Source: Unio delphinus
Taxonomy: Eukaryota; Mollusca; Bivalvia; Unionida; Unionidae
Direction of reading: 5' to 3'
Assembly: GCA_029339505.1 (NCBI GenBank)
Contig: JAQISU010000115.1
Coordinates: 7,372,001-7,436,000, forward strand
DNA: 64,000 nucleotides
A program made the position numbers and the translations under genes. Below, piece after piece: positions 34,149 through 43,722 of this stretch (positions are counted from its first letter, which is position 1; every line of letters starts with the position of its first letter). The notes beneath the pieces were generated by a model. The model worked only from the letters and a program-made list of their open reading frames with translations, was not told the origin of the DNA and did not search any database.

Positions 34149-34540
34149 ACCATACTATATACTATCCAAAATCACACCCTATACTAACCACACACACACG
34201 GGGTAGCAGCCAAAACAAACCATACTATATACTATCCAAAATCACACCCTATACTAACCACACACACACGGGGTAGCAGCCAAAACAAACCATACTATAT
34301 ACTATCCAAAATCACACCCTATACTAACTACACACACACACACGGGGTAGCAGCCAAAACAAACCATACTATATACTATCCAAAATCACACCCTATACTA
34401 ACCACACACACGGGGTAGCAGCCAAAACACACCATACTATATACTATCCAAAATCACACCCTATACTAACCACACACACGGGGAAGCAGCCAAAACACAC
34501 CATACTATATACTATCCAAAATCACACCATATACCATCTA
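34149..34540. repeat. 70-bp tandem repeat, about 5.5 copies
   Basis: The unit begins ACCATACTATATACTATCC and includes a variable ACACACAC tract and GGGGTAGCAGCC. It fills the gap between the gene 1 promoter and the end of gene 2. Confidence 0.95.
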
Positions 34541-34625
34541 ATTAGAGTCAGTGTTTATAATCACTTTACTCCTCTCTCACACCCATTGGCAATTGACATA
34601 GTATTTCTTTTCTTGTTATTTGGGT

Positions 34626-34641
34626 AGCCCTGAGAAGGGCT
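34626..34641 (-). terminator. Histone mRNA-type 3' stem-loop (gene 2)
   Basis: The minus strand reads AGCCCTTCTCAGGGCT, a perfect 6-bp stem with loop TCTC. It is preceded by AAAAAC, followed by ACCCA and then CAAGAAAAGAAA, close to the sea-urchin histone downstream element CAAGAAAGA. It lies 28 nt past the stop codon of gene 2. Confidence 0.88.
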
Positions 34642-34668
34642 GTTTTTAAAACTTCAAATTACACCTGG

Positions 34669-35133
34669 CTAATGCTGGCATCTCCCAGGTCTAGCCCCAC
34701 ACACACATCTCCTACTCCAATCATTCTCCCAATTCACTCTTGTGATTGGGAGTGCAGAGGGAGAATGAGTGGCTTCACTATCCCAATCTTCTGTTTGAGG
34801 GATAGTGAAAGTCTCTTCATTTCTGCCTCTATTCCGCAACCGTGGATGAGGCTGTGGTTGTTGCGGCTGAGGCAGTGGGGGCTGCGCCTGTAGTGGACGA
34901 ACTGGTTCTGGTGAAGGTGTCCTCACTATAGGCTTGACTTCACTAGTTTGCCTCATCATGCGGTGAGGCAAAATTGACATTTTCATTTCCTTCTCCTCTT
35001 CTTTCTTTTTCCTCTCCTCCTCTTCTTTAATTCTGGTCTCTTCTTCTTCGGCCTCCATTGCCAGTTCGTCCAGGAGACGTCTAGCATTCTCCAGATGCAT
35101 TTGAAGTTCTCTTAATTTCTGTACTCTATTCAT
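34669..35133 (-). CDS. Gene 2 of the array: coiled-coil, proline-rich protein with histone-type 3' end
   Basis: 154 residues, intact. Residues 1-50 form a Glu/Lys-rich coiled coil (EEEETRIKEEEERKKKEEEK). Residues 65-95 are Pro/Gln-rich. The tail has a cysteine pair pattern CVCGARPGRC just before the end. The TATA box is at 35191-35196 and the initiator at 35160-35170, giving a leader of about 30 nt to this ATG. The stem-loop follows the stop. Function unknown; no histone fold is present. Confidence 0.7.
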   Translation of the reverse strand: MNRVQKLRELQMHLENARRLLDELAMEAEEEETRIKEEEERKKKEEEKEMKMSILPHRMMRQTSEVKPIVRTPSPEPVRPLQAQPPLPQPQQPQPHPRLRNRGRNEETFTIPQTEDWDSEATHSPSALPITRVNWENDWSRRCVCGARPGRCQH

Positions 35134-35159
35134 CTTTGGTGTTGATACGCCAACGATGG

Positions 35160-35200
35160 GTAGCCAGACTTACTTCTTCTTAATGAGTTTTTTATAGATA
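35160..35200 (-). promoter_or_regulatory. Promoter of gene 2
   Basis: TATAAAAAA-type box at 35191-35200 (minus) and the shared initiator block AGTCTGGCTAC at 35160-35170. Confidence 0.75.
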
Positions 35201-35203
35201 TAG

Positions 35204-35880
35204 CCGCCCACTAAGGGCATTTGTATATCTTTTATAGGTGCCATGTCGGCACCCATTTAGGTGGGAGGGGTTGTTAATACCTCCCTTAAAGTGCTTAAAT
35301 GCACTATAATTAAGGCGTTCCCCTGAATTACTAAAAAGTAACTATCAGGGGAAATGAAAGCCTATATTGGGGGTGGGTAGGAATGGTACCCACACACACC
35401 CACCCATAGCATCCAATCGAGTTGTAAATAAGGTAGCGAGGGGAAATGTTTCCTCATTTCGCTAGTAATTTTGGTGAGCGGAATCGGCAAAGGTGGAAAG
35501 GGTCCAGGTCCAGGAGGCGCGGGCGACACAGCAGCACACACAGGCCACGCAAAGAGACAGACAGCAAGGTGACGAACGCAGCATACACCTGAAACGAAAG
35601 AGCCCTACTTATTTCAAATTTAGTCCAGTTTTACTAATGGACAGACCTAAATTCCAATAATGTGTTAGCCACCTGTGCAATTATTCAAATATTAAAGTTG
35701 AAGAATTGTTATTTAACATCCTATTGTTCTAAAAATCTAGTACATAAGTGTACATAAATTAAGTCCCTAACAATTTAGAAAATTAAAATGTCTAAACGAC
35801 ATATAGTAGTGTAGTCAATGGTAGTTTGTTTTTAGTTATGAATTTTGCTGGAGGTACCAAAAATAAGTCATATTAGCTTT
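35204..35880 (-). repeat. Intergenic module A, copy 1
   Basis: About 680 bp, homologous to 38209-38895. It has three hairpins: 35318-35353 (TTCCCCTGA/TCAGGGGAA outer stem), 35371-35405 (GGGTGGGT/ACCCACCC) and 35434-35464 (TAGCGA/TCGCTA with an inner GGAAA/TTTCC stem). On the minus strand a polypyrimidine tract followed by CAG at about 35590 resembles a 3' splice site. It separates the 3' end of unit 3 from the promoter of gene 2. Confidence 0.75.
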
Positions 35881-35908
35881 TTAGGGCCACGGAATAGTTA
35901 TTCAAAGA

Positions 35909-35935
35909 GGGGTACTCGTAACCAAATGAGTCCCC
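35909..35935 (-). terminator. Conserved 3' hairpin II (unit 3)
   Basis: Minus strand GGGGACTC - loop ATTTGGTTAC - GAGTACCCC. The same structure ends units 5, 6 and 7, with paired base changes in the stem. Confidence 0.6.
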
Positions 35936-35967
35936 TATATTCAGGCAAGTGAAATGGCAATGTGAAG

Positions 35968-36192
35968 TCACATCTTGCTCCGCAGGCACTTCTTCGGGTG
36001 TAGTAGGTGGTGGTCACAGAGTTTCTCATGTGACCTCCTATCCCTGCCATTGTTGTATCTTCTACTTTGCTGTCCTCTTGGTTGTGGAAACGTTTTCGAC
36101 TTCGCATGGGTCCCCTCCACGTGCTTTGGCAGCCATCTTGGTTTTCCATGAAAAGGCATTTCTAGGTCAGCAACGTATCGATTATACAGCAT
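35968..36192 (-). CDS. Unit 3 of the array: possible short basic protein, doubtful
   Basis: A 74-residue Lys/Arg/His-rich frame that ends 33 nt before hairpin II, the position a stop has in neighbouring units. No domain is recognised. The leader from the promoter at 36408 would be about 215 nt. The first part of the transcript (CACATTCAGGCG and following) is homologous to units 5 and 7, but no long shared frame survives, so this may be a decayed paralogue or a non-coding transcript. Confidence 0.3.
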   Translation of the reverse strand: MLYNRYVADLEMPFHGKPRWLPKHVEGTHAKSKTFPQPRGQQSRRYNNGRDRRSHEKLCDHHLLHPKKCLRSKM

Positions 36193-36407
36193 TATATCTT
36201 CTAGTGGCTGGATATTTGAAGACTAATTGGTAGTGGAGCTTTACTCTACACTGCCGCTTCTACTACTCATATGGGTGTTTCTCTGTTATCACTCCTAATT
36301 GGTAGCTTTATCCATGCTATTATGCGTGCACGCATTTACACCAGGTAGTCCTGCCGTCCCGGTCCTGCCTGCTCCGTGTTCACCGCCTGAATGTGTAATG
36401 ATGAATG

Positions 36408-36443
36408 GTAGCCAGACTGACTGACTGACCTGGTTGTTTTATA
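36408..36443 (-). promoter_or_regulatory. Promoter of unit 3
   Basis: CTATAAAAC at 36436-36444 (minus) and the initiator block TCAGTCAGTCAGTCTGGCTAC-like at 36408-36428. Confidence 0.75.
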
Positions 36444-38009
36444 GCTGCAGCCGTCTACTAGAGACATATGTGCAGCTTTTATAGACACCATATCGGTGTC
36501 CATTTAGTTCCTTCGGGGAGGGGAAGGATGCACTCCCTCCCCTTAGGGTTTGAGTGCTTAATTGCACCACATTTCAGTCATTGTTAGGCGTTCCCCTGAA
36601 TTACTAAAAAGTAACTATCAAGGGAAATGATAGCCTATAGGGTGGATAGGACTGGCACTACACACATCCACCCCAATTTAGTTCCAATCGATACATCATT
36701 AAAGGTAGCAAGGAGAATTTTCTCACTTCGCTAGTAATGTCATGTCCGGAAGCGGCAAAGGCGGCAAGGTCCAGTTCAGGAAGCTCCAAGCTCCAAGGTA
36801 CTGCAATCGTCGTCCAGCACGAAGAGGGGGAGAACGCACACCCGGACCCCAATACGAAGAAACCCGAGGCACACCGTAGGTGCTTGGCTACTTTACAACC
36901 TCATAGGACATGTATCAGAGTGTATGTGCTATATAGTTGTGTTTTGCATTGTTTTGGTGTTATTTATTGTGTTACATTTATTTGCAACATTGTGTTGCGG
37001 GAGCCTGATAGTCCTGGATTAAGACTACCTTATATTAGCTAAGAGGGGCAGAAGTGTGTGTACGTATATGTGTGCTGTCCATGAGGCTGCATTCCCTTTG
37101 ACTCGGTTCAATTTATCCAGTTGTACTAGTGGAAGTTCCTACTCGCCAATAATGTGTTAGCCACCTATGCAATTATGTCAAAACTATATAAGTTACTGAA
37201 TTTTCCAAAACTTAACACTATATCAGTAAGTAAGTACCGAGTGTACTATATGAGTCGCCACCATCCTCCTTTGGCCGGCGAAAAACCCTTCTTTCGAGGG
37301 TAATTCACCCTATGAAAAAACAAAAAACCTATACTATGTCAAAGTGACTGCATCAGTTGTTCACGGTGGATTGTTCAAGGTTGTTAATTTGGTTAGGTGT
37401 GCTCCGAAAGGTTCAATTCAATATTGATGTTGGTTAATCAAATGGAATTCTCGTACCAATCGAGATTATGAGAATTCATCTTGTAATAACATATAACAGG
37501 AAGACGATACATAGTACAGAATGAGAAAGAGAAAAGGTTCAACATCAGTTTCCCTGAGAAATTAATTGAGTGGATACATACAGAGGTGTACTAGGCTGTA
37601 CACATATATATCTCCAGTCCAGGCTTGGAATACCCGCATCTCCACTGTTCCACTGATCTTCACCAAATCCCAAGGAATACAAAAAAGGGGGGGAATAGAT
37701 ATATCACATTGACAGTACAAGTACAACAATAACATTAAGAACACAAGTACAACAACACAATAACCTTAACAACACGAGTACAACAACACGGAACAGTTAT
37801 ATTAACAATGTTAGTAAACTATAAAAACACAAGGTCAGTAAAAACAGTAAAACAATATCTTTAGTATAACATAGTTGTATTAGTATAAATTTCAATAACA
37901 ATATTAGTGAACAATCACAATAACAATATTAATCATAACATATTAACAAAATTAGCATCAATACAAACTATACTAAGATTAAGAGAACAAGAACATAACA
38001 AGAATAAAA

Positions 38010-38025
38010 AGCCCTGAAAAGGACT
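38010..38025 (-). terminator. Histone-like 3' stem-loop, weakened (unit 4)
   Basis: Minus strand AGTCCTTTTCAGGGCT. The stem keeps 6 pairs if one G-T wobble is allowed. Unlike those of genes 1, 2 and 8 it is followed by T-rich sequence and lacks a purine-rich downstream element, so it is probably a decayed copy. Confidence 0.55.
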
Positions 38026-38160
38026 GTTGTATAATCCTATGAATCTGTAGTCCGTCCTCCACGTTTCCATTGTCGTCAAGGATAGCGCCATGAACTCCAT
38101 TGATATTCCTAAGCTGTCCATACTTTGTGTAAAGTTTCTATTATGCTTTTTGAATATCAA
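38011..38160 (-). pseudogene. Unit 4 of the array: very short, probably decayed
   Basis: Between its promoter (38172) and stem-loop (38010) only about 150 bp remain. An ATG at 38158-38160 opens a frame that runs straight through the stem-loop. A second frame without ATG reads a more protein-like stretch (GVHGAILDDNGNVEDGLQ). A homologous copy lies at 42970-43107. Probably a remnant of a longer gene. Confidence 0.35.
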
Positions 38161-38171
38161 GTGCCAATGAC

Positions 38172-38208
38172 GTAGCCAGACTGACTGACTGAGTTGAGTT
38201 GTTTATAG
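38172..38208 (-). promoter_or_regulatory. Promoter of unit 4
   Basis: Minus-strand CTATAAAC box at 38201-38208 and initiator block AGTCAGTCAGTCTGGCTAC at 38172-38190. Confidence 0.7.
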
Positions 38209-38895
38209 TTGCAACCACCCACTAGGGGTATTTGTGCAACTTTTATAGGTGCCATATCGGCACCCATTTAGGTGGGAGGGGTTGTTAATCCCTCCCTTAA
38301 AGTGCTTAAATGCACTATAAATTAAGGCGTTCCCCTGAATTACTAAAAAGTAACTATCAGGGGAAATGAAAGCCTATATTGGGGGTGGGTAGGAATGGTA
38401 CCTACACACACCCACCCCTATCATCCAATCGAGCTAGTAAGGTAGCGAGGGGAAATGTTTCCTCATTTCGCTAGTAATTTGGTGAGTCGGAAATGGCAAA
38501 GGCGGAAAAGGCCCAGGTCCAGGAGGGCGTTGACACAGCAGCACACACCAGAGCACGCCAACAGCAAGACAGCACAGCAAAGGACGCAGCCCACACCTGA
38601 AAAACCAAGGTCATACTAAAGGTCAAATTCAGTCCAGTTGTACTAATGGACAAATAAACATCCAATATTGTGTTAGCCACCTGTGCAATTATTCAAATAT
38701 TTAAGTTGAAGAATTATTATTTAAAGTCCTATCATTCAAATAAAACTAGTACATAAGCGTACATATAATAAGTCCCTAACAATTTTGAAACTTAAGTGTC
38801 TAAGCGACATATAATAGTGTAGTCAATGGTAGTTTGTTTTAGTTATGAATTTTGCTGGAGGTACCAATATAAGTCATATTAGATTTTTAGGGCCA
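38209..38895 (-). repeat. Intergenic module A, copy 2
   Basis: Close homologue of 35204-35880, including the hairpin at 38330-38365 and the GGTGGGT/ACCCACC pair near 38383-38417. Confidence 0.75.
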
Positions 38896-38914
38896 CGGAA
38901 TAGTTGTTCAAAAA

Positions 38915-38941
38915 GGGGTACTCGTAACCAAATGAGTCCCC
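38915..38941 (-). terminator. Conserved 3' hairpin II (unit 5)
   Basis: Same stem and ATTTGGTT loop as at 35909-35935. Confidence 0.6.
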
Positions 38942-39539
38942 TATTATTCAGGCGAATGAAAAGATAAATGGCAAATATCTTTTCGTTGTACTGCTTTATC
39001 CGAGTAGTCCGATGGTGATGATTTATCAGGAGACAGCAGTAATTCATCGATACACTGGTTATCCAAGGTAGGATTTCGCTGACTTGATGATATCATCCTA
39101 TGGCAACCTGCGGGATACTCAATATTTTGATATCATCAGTCAGCGCGCCTCAGGTCCGCCATATTACTTAGATTCCCATGGCTGGTTGTAGTATGGTTCC
39201 AGTATATCGATTCAGGTGCAGCCAACTTCAAAATCCCTCATTATTCTTCTCCAAATAGTTTAAGTGGGCTATCCAGTTTCTCCATATCTTCAATTTCTGC
39301 CACTTGTTAAAGGGACTTATAAAAAATCCAAAATGGTTTCGCTGCTTAGTCCACCGCTGTATATGTAGATGTTTCTCTCCGTAGTTGAGAAGTAAAAACG
39401 TCTCGGTTCGTCCTTAGCTGTGAAAGCCCGGGCAACATGCTTTCGCAATCCCCCTTGACGTCATCAGTTCGTCCGCTCCAGATAAGCCGTCCTACTCGGT
39501 CTGCAGTCTTCGCCTGAATGTGAATGAATGGAATGATGC
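38942..39539 (-). pseudogene. Unit 5 of the array: decayed transcription unit, no intact ORF
   Basis: It has a promoter and a 3' hairpin but no long frame. Its 5' part (CAGACCGAGTAGGACGGC...) aligns with the start of the unit 7 frame (CGGACCGAGCTGGACGGC), with a TAG where unit 7 encodes Leu. This identifies it as a broken paralogue of unit 7. Confidence 0.45.
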
Positions 39540-39580
39540 GTAGCCAGACTGATTGATTGATTGATATTATGAGTTTTAAG
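39540..39580 (-). promoter_or_regulatory. Promoter of unit 5, weak TATA
   Basis: The initiator block is at 39540-39560, here with an ATCA-type repeat (CAATCAATCAATCAGTCTGGC). The TATA position holds CTTAAAAC at 39573-39580, a degenerate box. Confidence 0.6.
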
Positions 39581-40290
39581 TGAATCGTCCACTTGGGCTC
39601 TTTTCACTGTTTTGTCTCCCAAAGGGGAGTTATTTACTTTATCCTGAGGGGAAGGAAATGTGCCACATCCCCTGCAGGCATTTATGCACTCATAGAGTGC
39701 TATTTACTTAGGCCATCACCACTGGGCAATACGTGTACTGCCTCTGGGTGTGACTTCGGCCGTCACCACGGGCAATAATTGTATTGCCTGGGTGAGTGTA
39801 AGGCCATAAGCCATAGGCCATAGGGTGGGTAGGAATGGAACCTACTCACACCCACCCCTATCATTCTGTTACCTACTGATCTGCAAGAGCAGTGAAGCGA
39901 GAGAAAATTAGTTTTCTCATATCGCTTATGTCGGCGTAATGTGGTCGTGCAAGCACGAGAAATTACGGCAGCAGGGAGTAAAGGTGATGAAAAGCCAAGC
40001 GCGCACCTGTATATCAAATTCAGTCCAGTTGTACTAATGGACAGCCTAACAAACCAATAATGTATAAGCTACCTGTGCAATTTACCAAATATCTGAGTTA
40101 AAAATATTGTTTATTATCCTATCAAAAATAGGGACTAGTACTAAGTGTACATGTGTAAGTCCCTATTGTATTTAAATTAAAGTGCCTAAGCGACACATAA
40201 AAGTGTAGTCAATGGTAGGGGTATTTGGTTATAAATTTGTTGAGCAGTGCCAAAAAAATGTCATATTTGTCTTTTCAGGGCCAGAAAGTT
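39581..40290 (-). repeat. Intergenic module C, copy 1
   Basis: Homologous to 50100-50815. It contains GGGTGGGT (39823-39830) pairing with ACCCACCC (39850-39857), a hairpin at 39895-39927 (AAGCGA/TCGCTT with GAGAAAA/TTTTCTC) and a GC-rich block with GGGCAATA inverted repeats at 39725-39790. The far end shares CAGTCCAGTTGTACTAATGG with modules A and B. Confidence 0.75.
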
Positions 40291-40298
40291 AATCGAAG

Positions 40299-40327
40299 AG
40301 GGTTTCCCTCAGCCAAATGAGAACCCT
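40299..40327 (-). terminator. Conserved 3' hairpin II (gene 6)
   Basis: Minus strand AGGGTT...AACCCT stem with ATTTGGCTG loop, 32 nt past the stop of gene 6. The stem differs from those of units 3, 5 and 7 on both arms. Confidence 0.6.
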
Positions 40328-40358
40328 ATTAAAAATGGCAATGAAAGTAGCCCTAAGG

Positions 40359-41345
40359 CTAATATTCCACCGGTTGGAAGGTGGCCCTCCTGTCTTCCAT
40401 TTCGGCTAAGAATGCGGCTGTTCTTTCTTCCAAAAAGACTCGTCTGGGGAAGTAGAACCCATGCTTGGTGGCGATGTAAGCTGCCGCATCTTGTAGATGG
40501 TGGAGGGGTCTGTCTTCGAAGGCCTCATAGTAGTAGCTACCCAGGATGTTTAGTGCGTGATGCCATTGGCTGACCCTTGGTGGTGAGGTCTGCAACGATC
40601 TGAAGCCAATATAGGTGACAGCAGAAACGAAATTTGAAGCTTTTTTCTTGTTTGTCAGTAATGGCGTTAGTCCCAGGTCGCTGCACAGCTTGCTCATTAA
40701 TTTTTCTTTGGTATCATCTGCCATTCGCACTGTTTTGACTGGTGACTCCCACTTGGCCTTCGGGGTGGTTTCTTCCAATTCTTTATCCAGGTTCAATGCC
40801 GGCCCTGGTGATGGAGTGGGGGGTGTCGATGTTCTTAACATCCCCTTTTTCCCCTTTCCCTTTCCTTTCTTTTTAGGGGGTGGTGGCGGTGGTTCCGGCG
40901 TTTCCGGTGCTGGTTCAGTAAAATCCACTGGTGACGTGGCCGCTTCCACTGTCTCGGCTGTTAAAATCCCCAGCATTTTTTGGTATAGCATTTCTATCCG
41001 GTTCTGAAGAGTCTTTATTGTAGCCTCAGGTACGGATGAGTCCTTTTCAGTCTCAGCTGGGGCTACCCCTTCTTGAACGTTGGATGGGGGGGGGGGGTGT
41101 GTGCCACGCGTTGGTCGGTGTTCTATTTCCCGCCTTTGCTGCTGGCGCCCTCTATCTCTCCTGTACATCAGTGACCCCCTTAGGTCGTTATTTTCTTCTT
41201 TTTCCCATACAAGTGGAAGTGTTGTTCTTCTTCCTGCGGCACGAAGGCTCCAATTAGAGGCTTCCTTCAGCTCTAATCCTAATAAGGCATTTAGTGCTGG
41301 TCGGGGAATTACATCCACCGCTAGCGTGTTTAACGTTTGAAACAT
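40359..41345 (-). CDS. Gene 6 of the array: 328-residue proline-rich, coiled-coil protein
   Basis: I start it at the Met at 41345 because the initiator lies at 41387-41412; the frame is open further up but that part is upstream of transcription. Residues 1-60 are mixed. Residues 60-105 are Arg/Gln/Pro-rich. A short coiled coil (ATIKTLQNRIEMLYQKMLG) lies near residue 120, followed by a Pro/Lys tract with six prolines and KKKGKGKGKKG. The last 110 residues look globular (YIGFRSLQTSPPRVSQWHHA). No family was recognised. It is the largest protein of the array and appears intact. It ends upstream of hairpin II rather than a histone stem-loop. Confidence 0.65.
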   Translation of the reverse strand: MFQTLNTLAVDVIPRPALNALLGLELKEASNWSLRAAGRRTTLPLVWEKEENNDLRGSLMYRRDRGRQQQRREIEHRPTRGTHPPPPSNVQEGVAPAETEKDSSVPEATIKTLQNRIEMLYQKMLGILTAETVEAATSPVDFTEPAPETPEPPPPPPKKKGKGKGKKGMLRTSTPPTPSPGPALNLDKELEETTPKAKWESPVKTVRMADDTKEKLMSKLCSDLGLTPLLTNKKKASNFVSAVTYIGFRSLQTSPPRVSQWHHALNILGSYYYEAFEDRPLHHLQDAAAYIATKHGFYFPRRVFLEERTAAFLAEMEDRRATFQPVEY

Positions 41346-41386
41346 GTTTTTCGAGTTGACCACTCTCTGCTCGTTCGCTGCTGACT

Positions 41387-41426
41387 GTAGCCAGACTGAC
41401 TGACTGACTGACTTGGTTGTTTTATA
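41387..41426 (-). promoter_or_regulatory. Promoter of gene 6
   Basis: CTATAAAAC box at 41419-41427 (minus) and initiator block with repeated TCAG (41387-41412) ending in TCTGGCTAC. Confidence 0.78.
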
Positions 41427-43115
41427 GCTGCAGCCGTCTACTAGAGACATATGTGCAGCTTTTATAGACACCATATCGGTGTCCATTTAGTTCCCTCAGG
41501 GAGGGGAAGGATGCACTCCCTCCCTTTAGGGTTTGAGTGCTTAATTGCACCATATTTCAGTCTTTGTTAGGCGTTCCCCTGAATTACTAAAAAGTAACTA
41601 TCAAGGGAAATGGTAGCCTATAGAGTGGATAGGACTGGTACTACACACATCCACCCCCAGTTAAGTTCCAATCGATGTATTATTAAAGGTAGCAAGGAGA
41701 ATTTTCTCGCTTCGCTAGTAATGTCATGTCCGGAAGCGGCAAAGGCGGAAAGGTCCAGTTTAGGATGCTCCAAGCTCCAAGGTACTGCAATCGTCGTCCA
41801 GCACGAAGAGGGGGCGAACGCACACCCGGACCCCAATACGAAGAAACAAGAGGCACACCTTAGGTGCTTGGCTACTTTACAACCTCATGGGACATGTATC
41901 AGAGTGTATGTGCTATAAAGTTGTGTTTTGTATTGTTTTGATGTTATTTATTGTGTAACATTTATTCGCAACATTGTGTTGCGGGAGCCTGATAGTCCTG
42001 GATTAAGACTACCTTATATTAACTAAGAGGGGCAGAAGTGTGTGTACGTATATGTGTGCTGTCCATGAGGCTGCATTCCCTATGACTCTATTCAATTATC
42101 CAGTTGTACTAGTGGAATTCCCTATTCGCCAATAATGTGTTAGCCACCTATGCAATTACGTCAAAACTATATGAGTTACTGAGTTTTGCAAAAACTTAAC
42201 ACTATATCAGCAATTAAGTACAGAATGTACTATATGAGTCGCCACCGTCCTGGTGAAAAGCCCTTCTTTCGAGGGTAATTCACCCTATGAAAAAACAAAA
42301 TACCTATACTATGTCAGAGTGACTGTATCAGTTGTTCACGATGGATTGTTAAAGTTGTTAATTTGGTAAGGTGTGCTCCGAAAGGATCAATTCAATATTG
42401 ATATTGGTTAATCAAATGGAATTCTCATACCAATCGAGATTATGAGAATTCATGTTGTGATAACATATAACAAGAAGACAATACATAGTACAGAGTGAGA
42501 AGGGAAAAGGTTCAACATCAGCTTCCCTGAGAAATTAATTGAGTGGATACATACAGAGGTGTACTAGGCTGTACACATATATTTCTCCAGTCCAGGCTTG
42601 GAATACCCGTATCTCCACTGTTCCACTGATCTTCACCAAATCCCAAAGAATACACAAAAAAAAGGGGGGAATAGATACATCACATTGACAATACAATACA
42701 ACAATGACATTAGTAACACGAGTATATTAACAATATTAGTAAGCTATAAAACTAAAGGTCAGTAAAAAGTAAATAACAGCATCTTTAATATAACATAATT
42801 GTATTAGTAAAAACAATTAAATACAATATTAGTAAACAATAAATATAACAATAACATGTTAACAAAATTATCATCAATACAAACTATACTAAGATTAGCA
42901 TCAACACAAACTATACTAATATTAAGAGAACAAAAACATAACAAAAATAAAATAGCCCTGAAAAGGACTGTTGTATAATCCTATGAATCTGTAGTCCGTC
43001 CTCCACGTTTTCATTGTCCTCAAGGATAGCGCCATGAACTCCATTGATATTCCTAAGCTGTCCACACTTTGTGTAAAGTTCTATTATACTTTAGAATATC
43101 AAGTGCCAATGACTT
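41427..43115 (-). repeat. Intergenic module B, copy 2
   Basis: Homologue of 36444-38175 with scattered substitutions and small indels. The hairpin is at 41574-41609. The right boundary is where the LINE begins. Confidence 0.75.
42954..42969 (-). terminator. Histone-like 3' stem-loop, weakened (unit 4 paralogue)
   Basis: Identical in sequence to the one at 38010-38025 and likewise lacks a purine-rich downstream element. The unit it ended has been split by the LINE from a promoter now at 50067. Confidence 0.5.
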
Positions 43116-43186
43116 TGCTCCAACAAGAAAGTGGTGAGTAAGGTGTTAGTAATTGTTTACAGACTACAGTTCAATTTAGTAATTTA

Positions 43187-43690
43187 TAGCGATGATCTCT
43201 GCAGAGCACCATAATGAGCGGATATAGACTCGTGAGTAACGTATCAGTTCATTATGAACTAATTTATCTATACCCACCCATATCATGCATCAATCAGAGT
43301 CACAGGCCATTGTAACTTATTTTAATTGTATGTTTTATTTAATATTTATTTTATAGCTAATCAAAAACTACATAGCGATGATCTCTGTAGAGCACCACAG
43401 TGAGCAGGTATAGACTCGTGAGTAACGTATCAGTTCATTATGAACTAATTTATCTATACCCACCCATATCATGCATCAATCAGAGTCACAGGCCATTGAA
43501 AATTGTTTTAATTGTGTGTTTTATTTATTAATTAATTTATATCTAACCAAACCCTACATAGCGATGATCTCTGCAGAGCACCATAGTGAGCAGATATAGA
43601 CTCGTGAGTAACGTATCAGTTCACTATGAACTAATGTATCTATACCCACCCATATCATGCATCAATCAGAGTCACAGGCCATTGAATTTC
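43187..43690 (-). repeat. LINE 3' UTR tandem repeat, 186-bp unit, 2.7 copies
   Basis: Copies begin at 43187, 43373 and 43559 with TAGCGATGATCTCT(G)AGAGCAC-type text. Each contains inverted motifs around CAGTTCATTATGAACTAAT. This may be the recognition structure for the LINE's reverse transcriptase. Confidence 0.88.
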
Positions 43691-43722
43691 TTTTAATTAT
43701 ATTAATGTATGTTGAAACATTA

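Larger units (their letters stand above)
36444..38175 (-). repeat. Intergenic module B, copy 1 (includes short unit 4)
   Basis: About 1.7 kb, homologous to 41427-43115. Its promoter-proximal part shares the hairpin set of module A in diverged form: 36591-36626 (TTCCCCTGA with a TCAAGGGAA partner), 36640-36673 (GGGTGGAT/ATCCACCC) and 36705-36734. The remainder contains runs of CAACAACA/AATATTAG-like simple sequence at 37700-37960 and the stem-loop of unit 4 near its left boundary on the minus strand. Confidence 0.7.

Noticed and set aside
33442..35133. Array genes as divergent histones, given their 3' ends and basic composition
   Set aside because: Lengths, coiled-coil pattern and lack of any histone-fold motif rule out core histones, and there is no winged-helix domain of H1.
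40255..40290. Plus-strand histone stem-loop near CTTTTCAGGGCCA at 40270-40283, also at 50795
   Set aside because: Only one arm is present, so no stem can form. It may be a decayed relic.
36658..41836. Similar 64-72-residue minus frames in both copies of module B (36658 and 41618), looking like a conserved protein
   Set aside because: They overlap the conserved hairpins, the frames are not kept in modules A and C, and the similarity follows from DNA homology. RNA or DNA structure is the better explanation.
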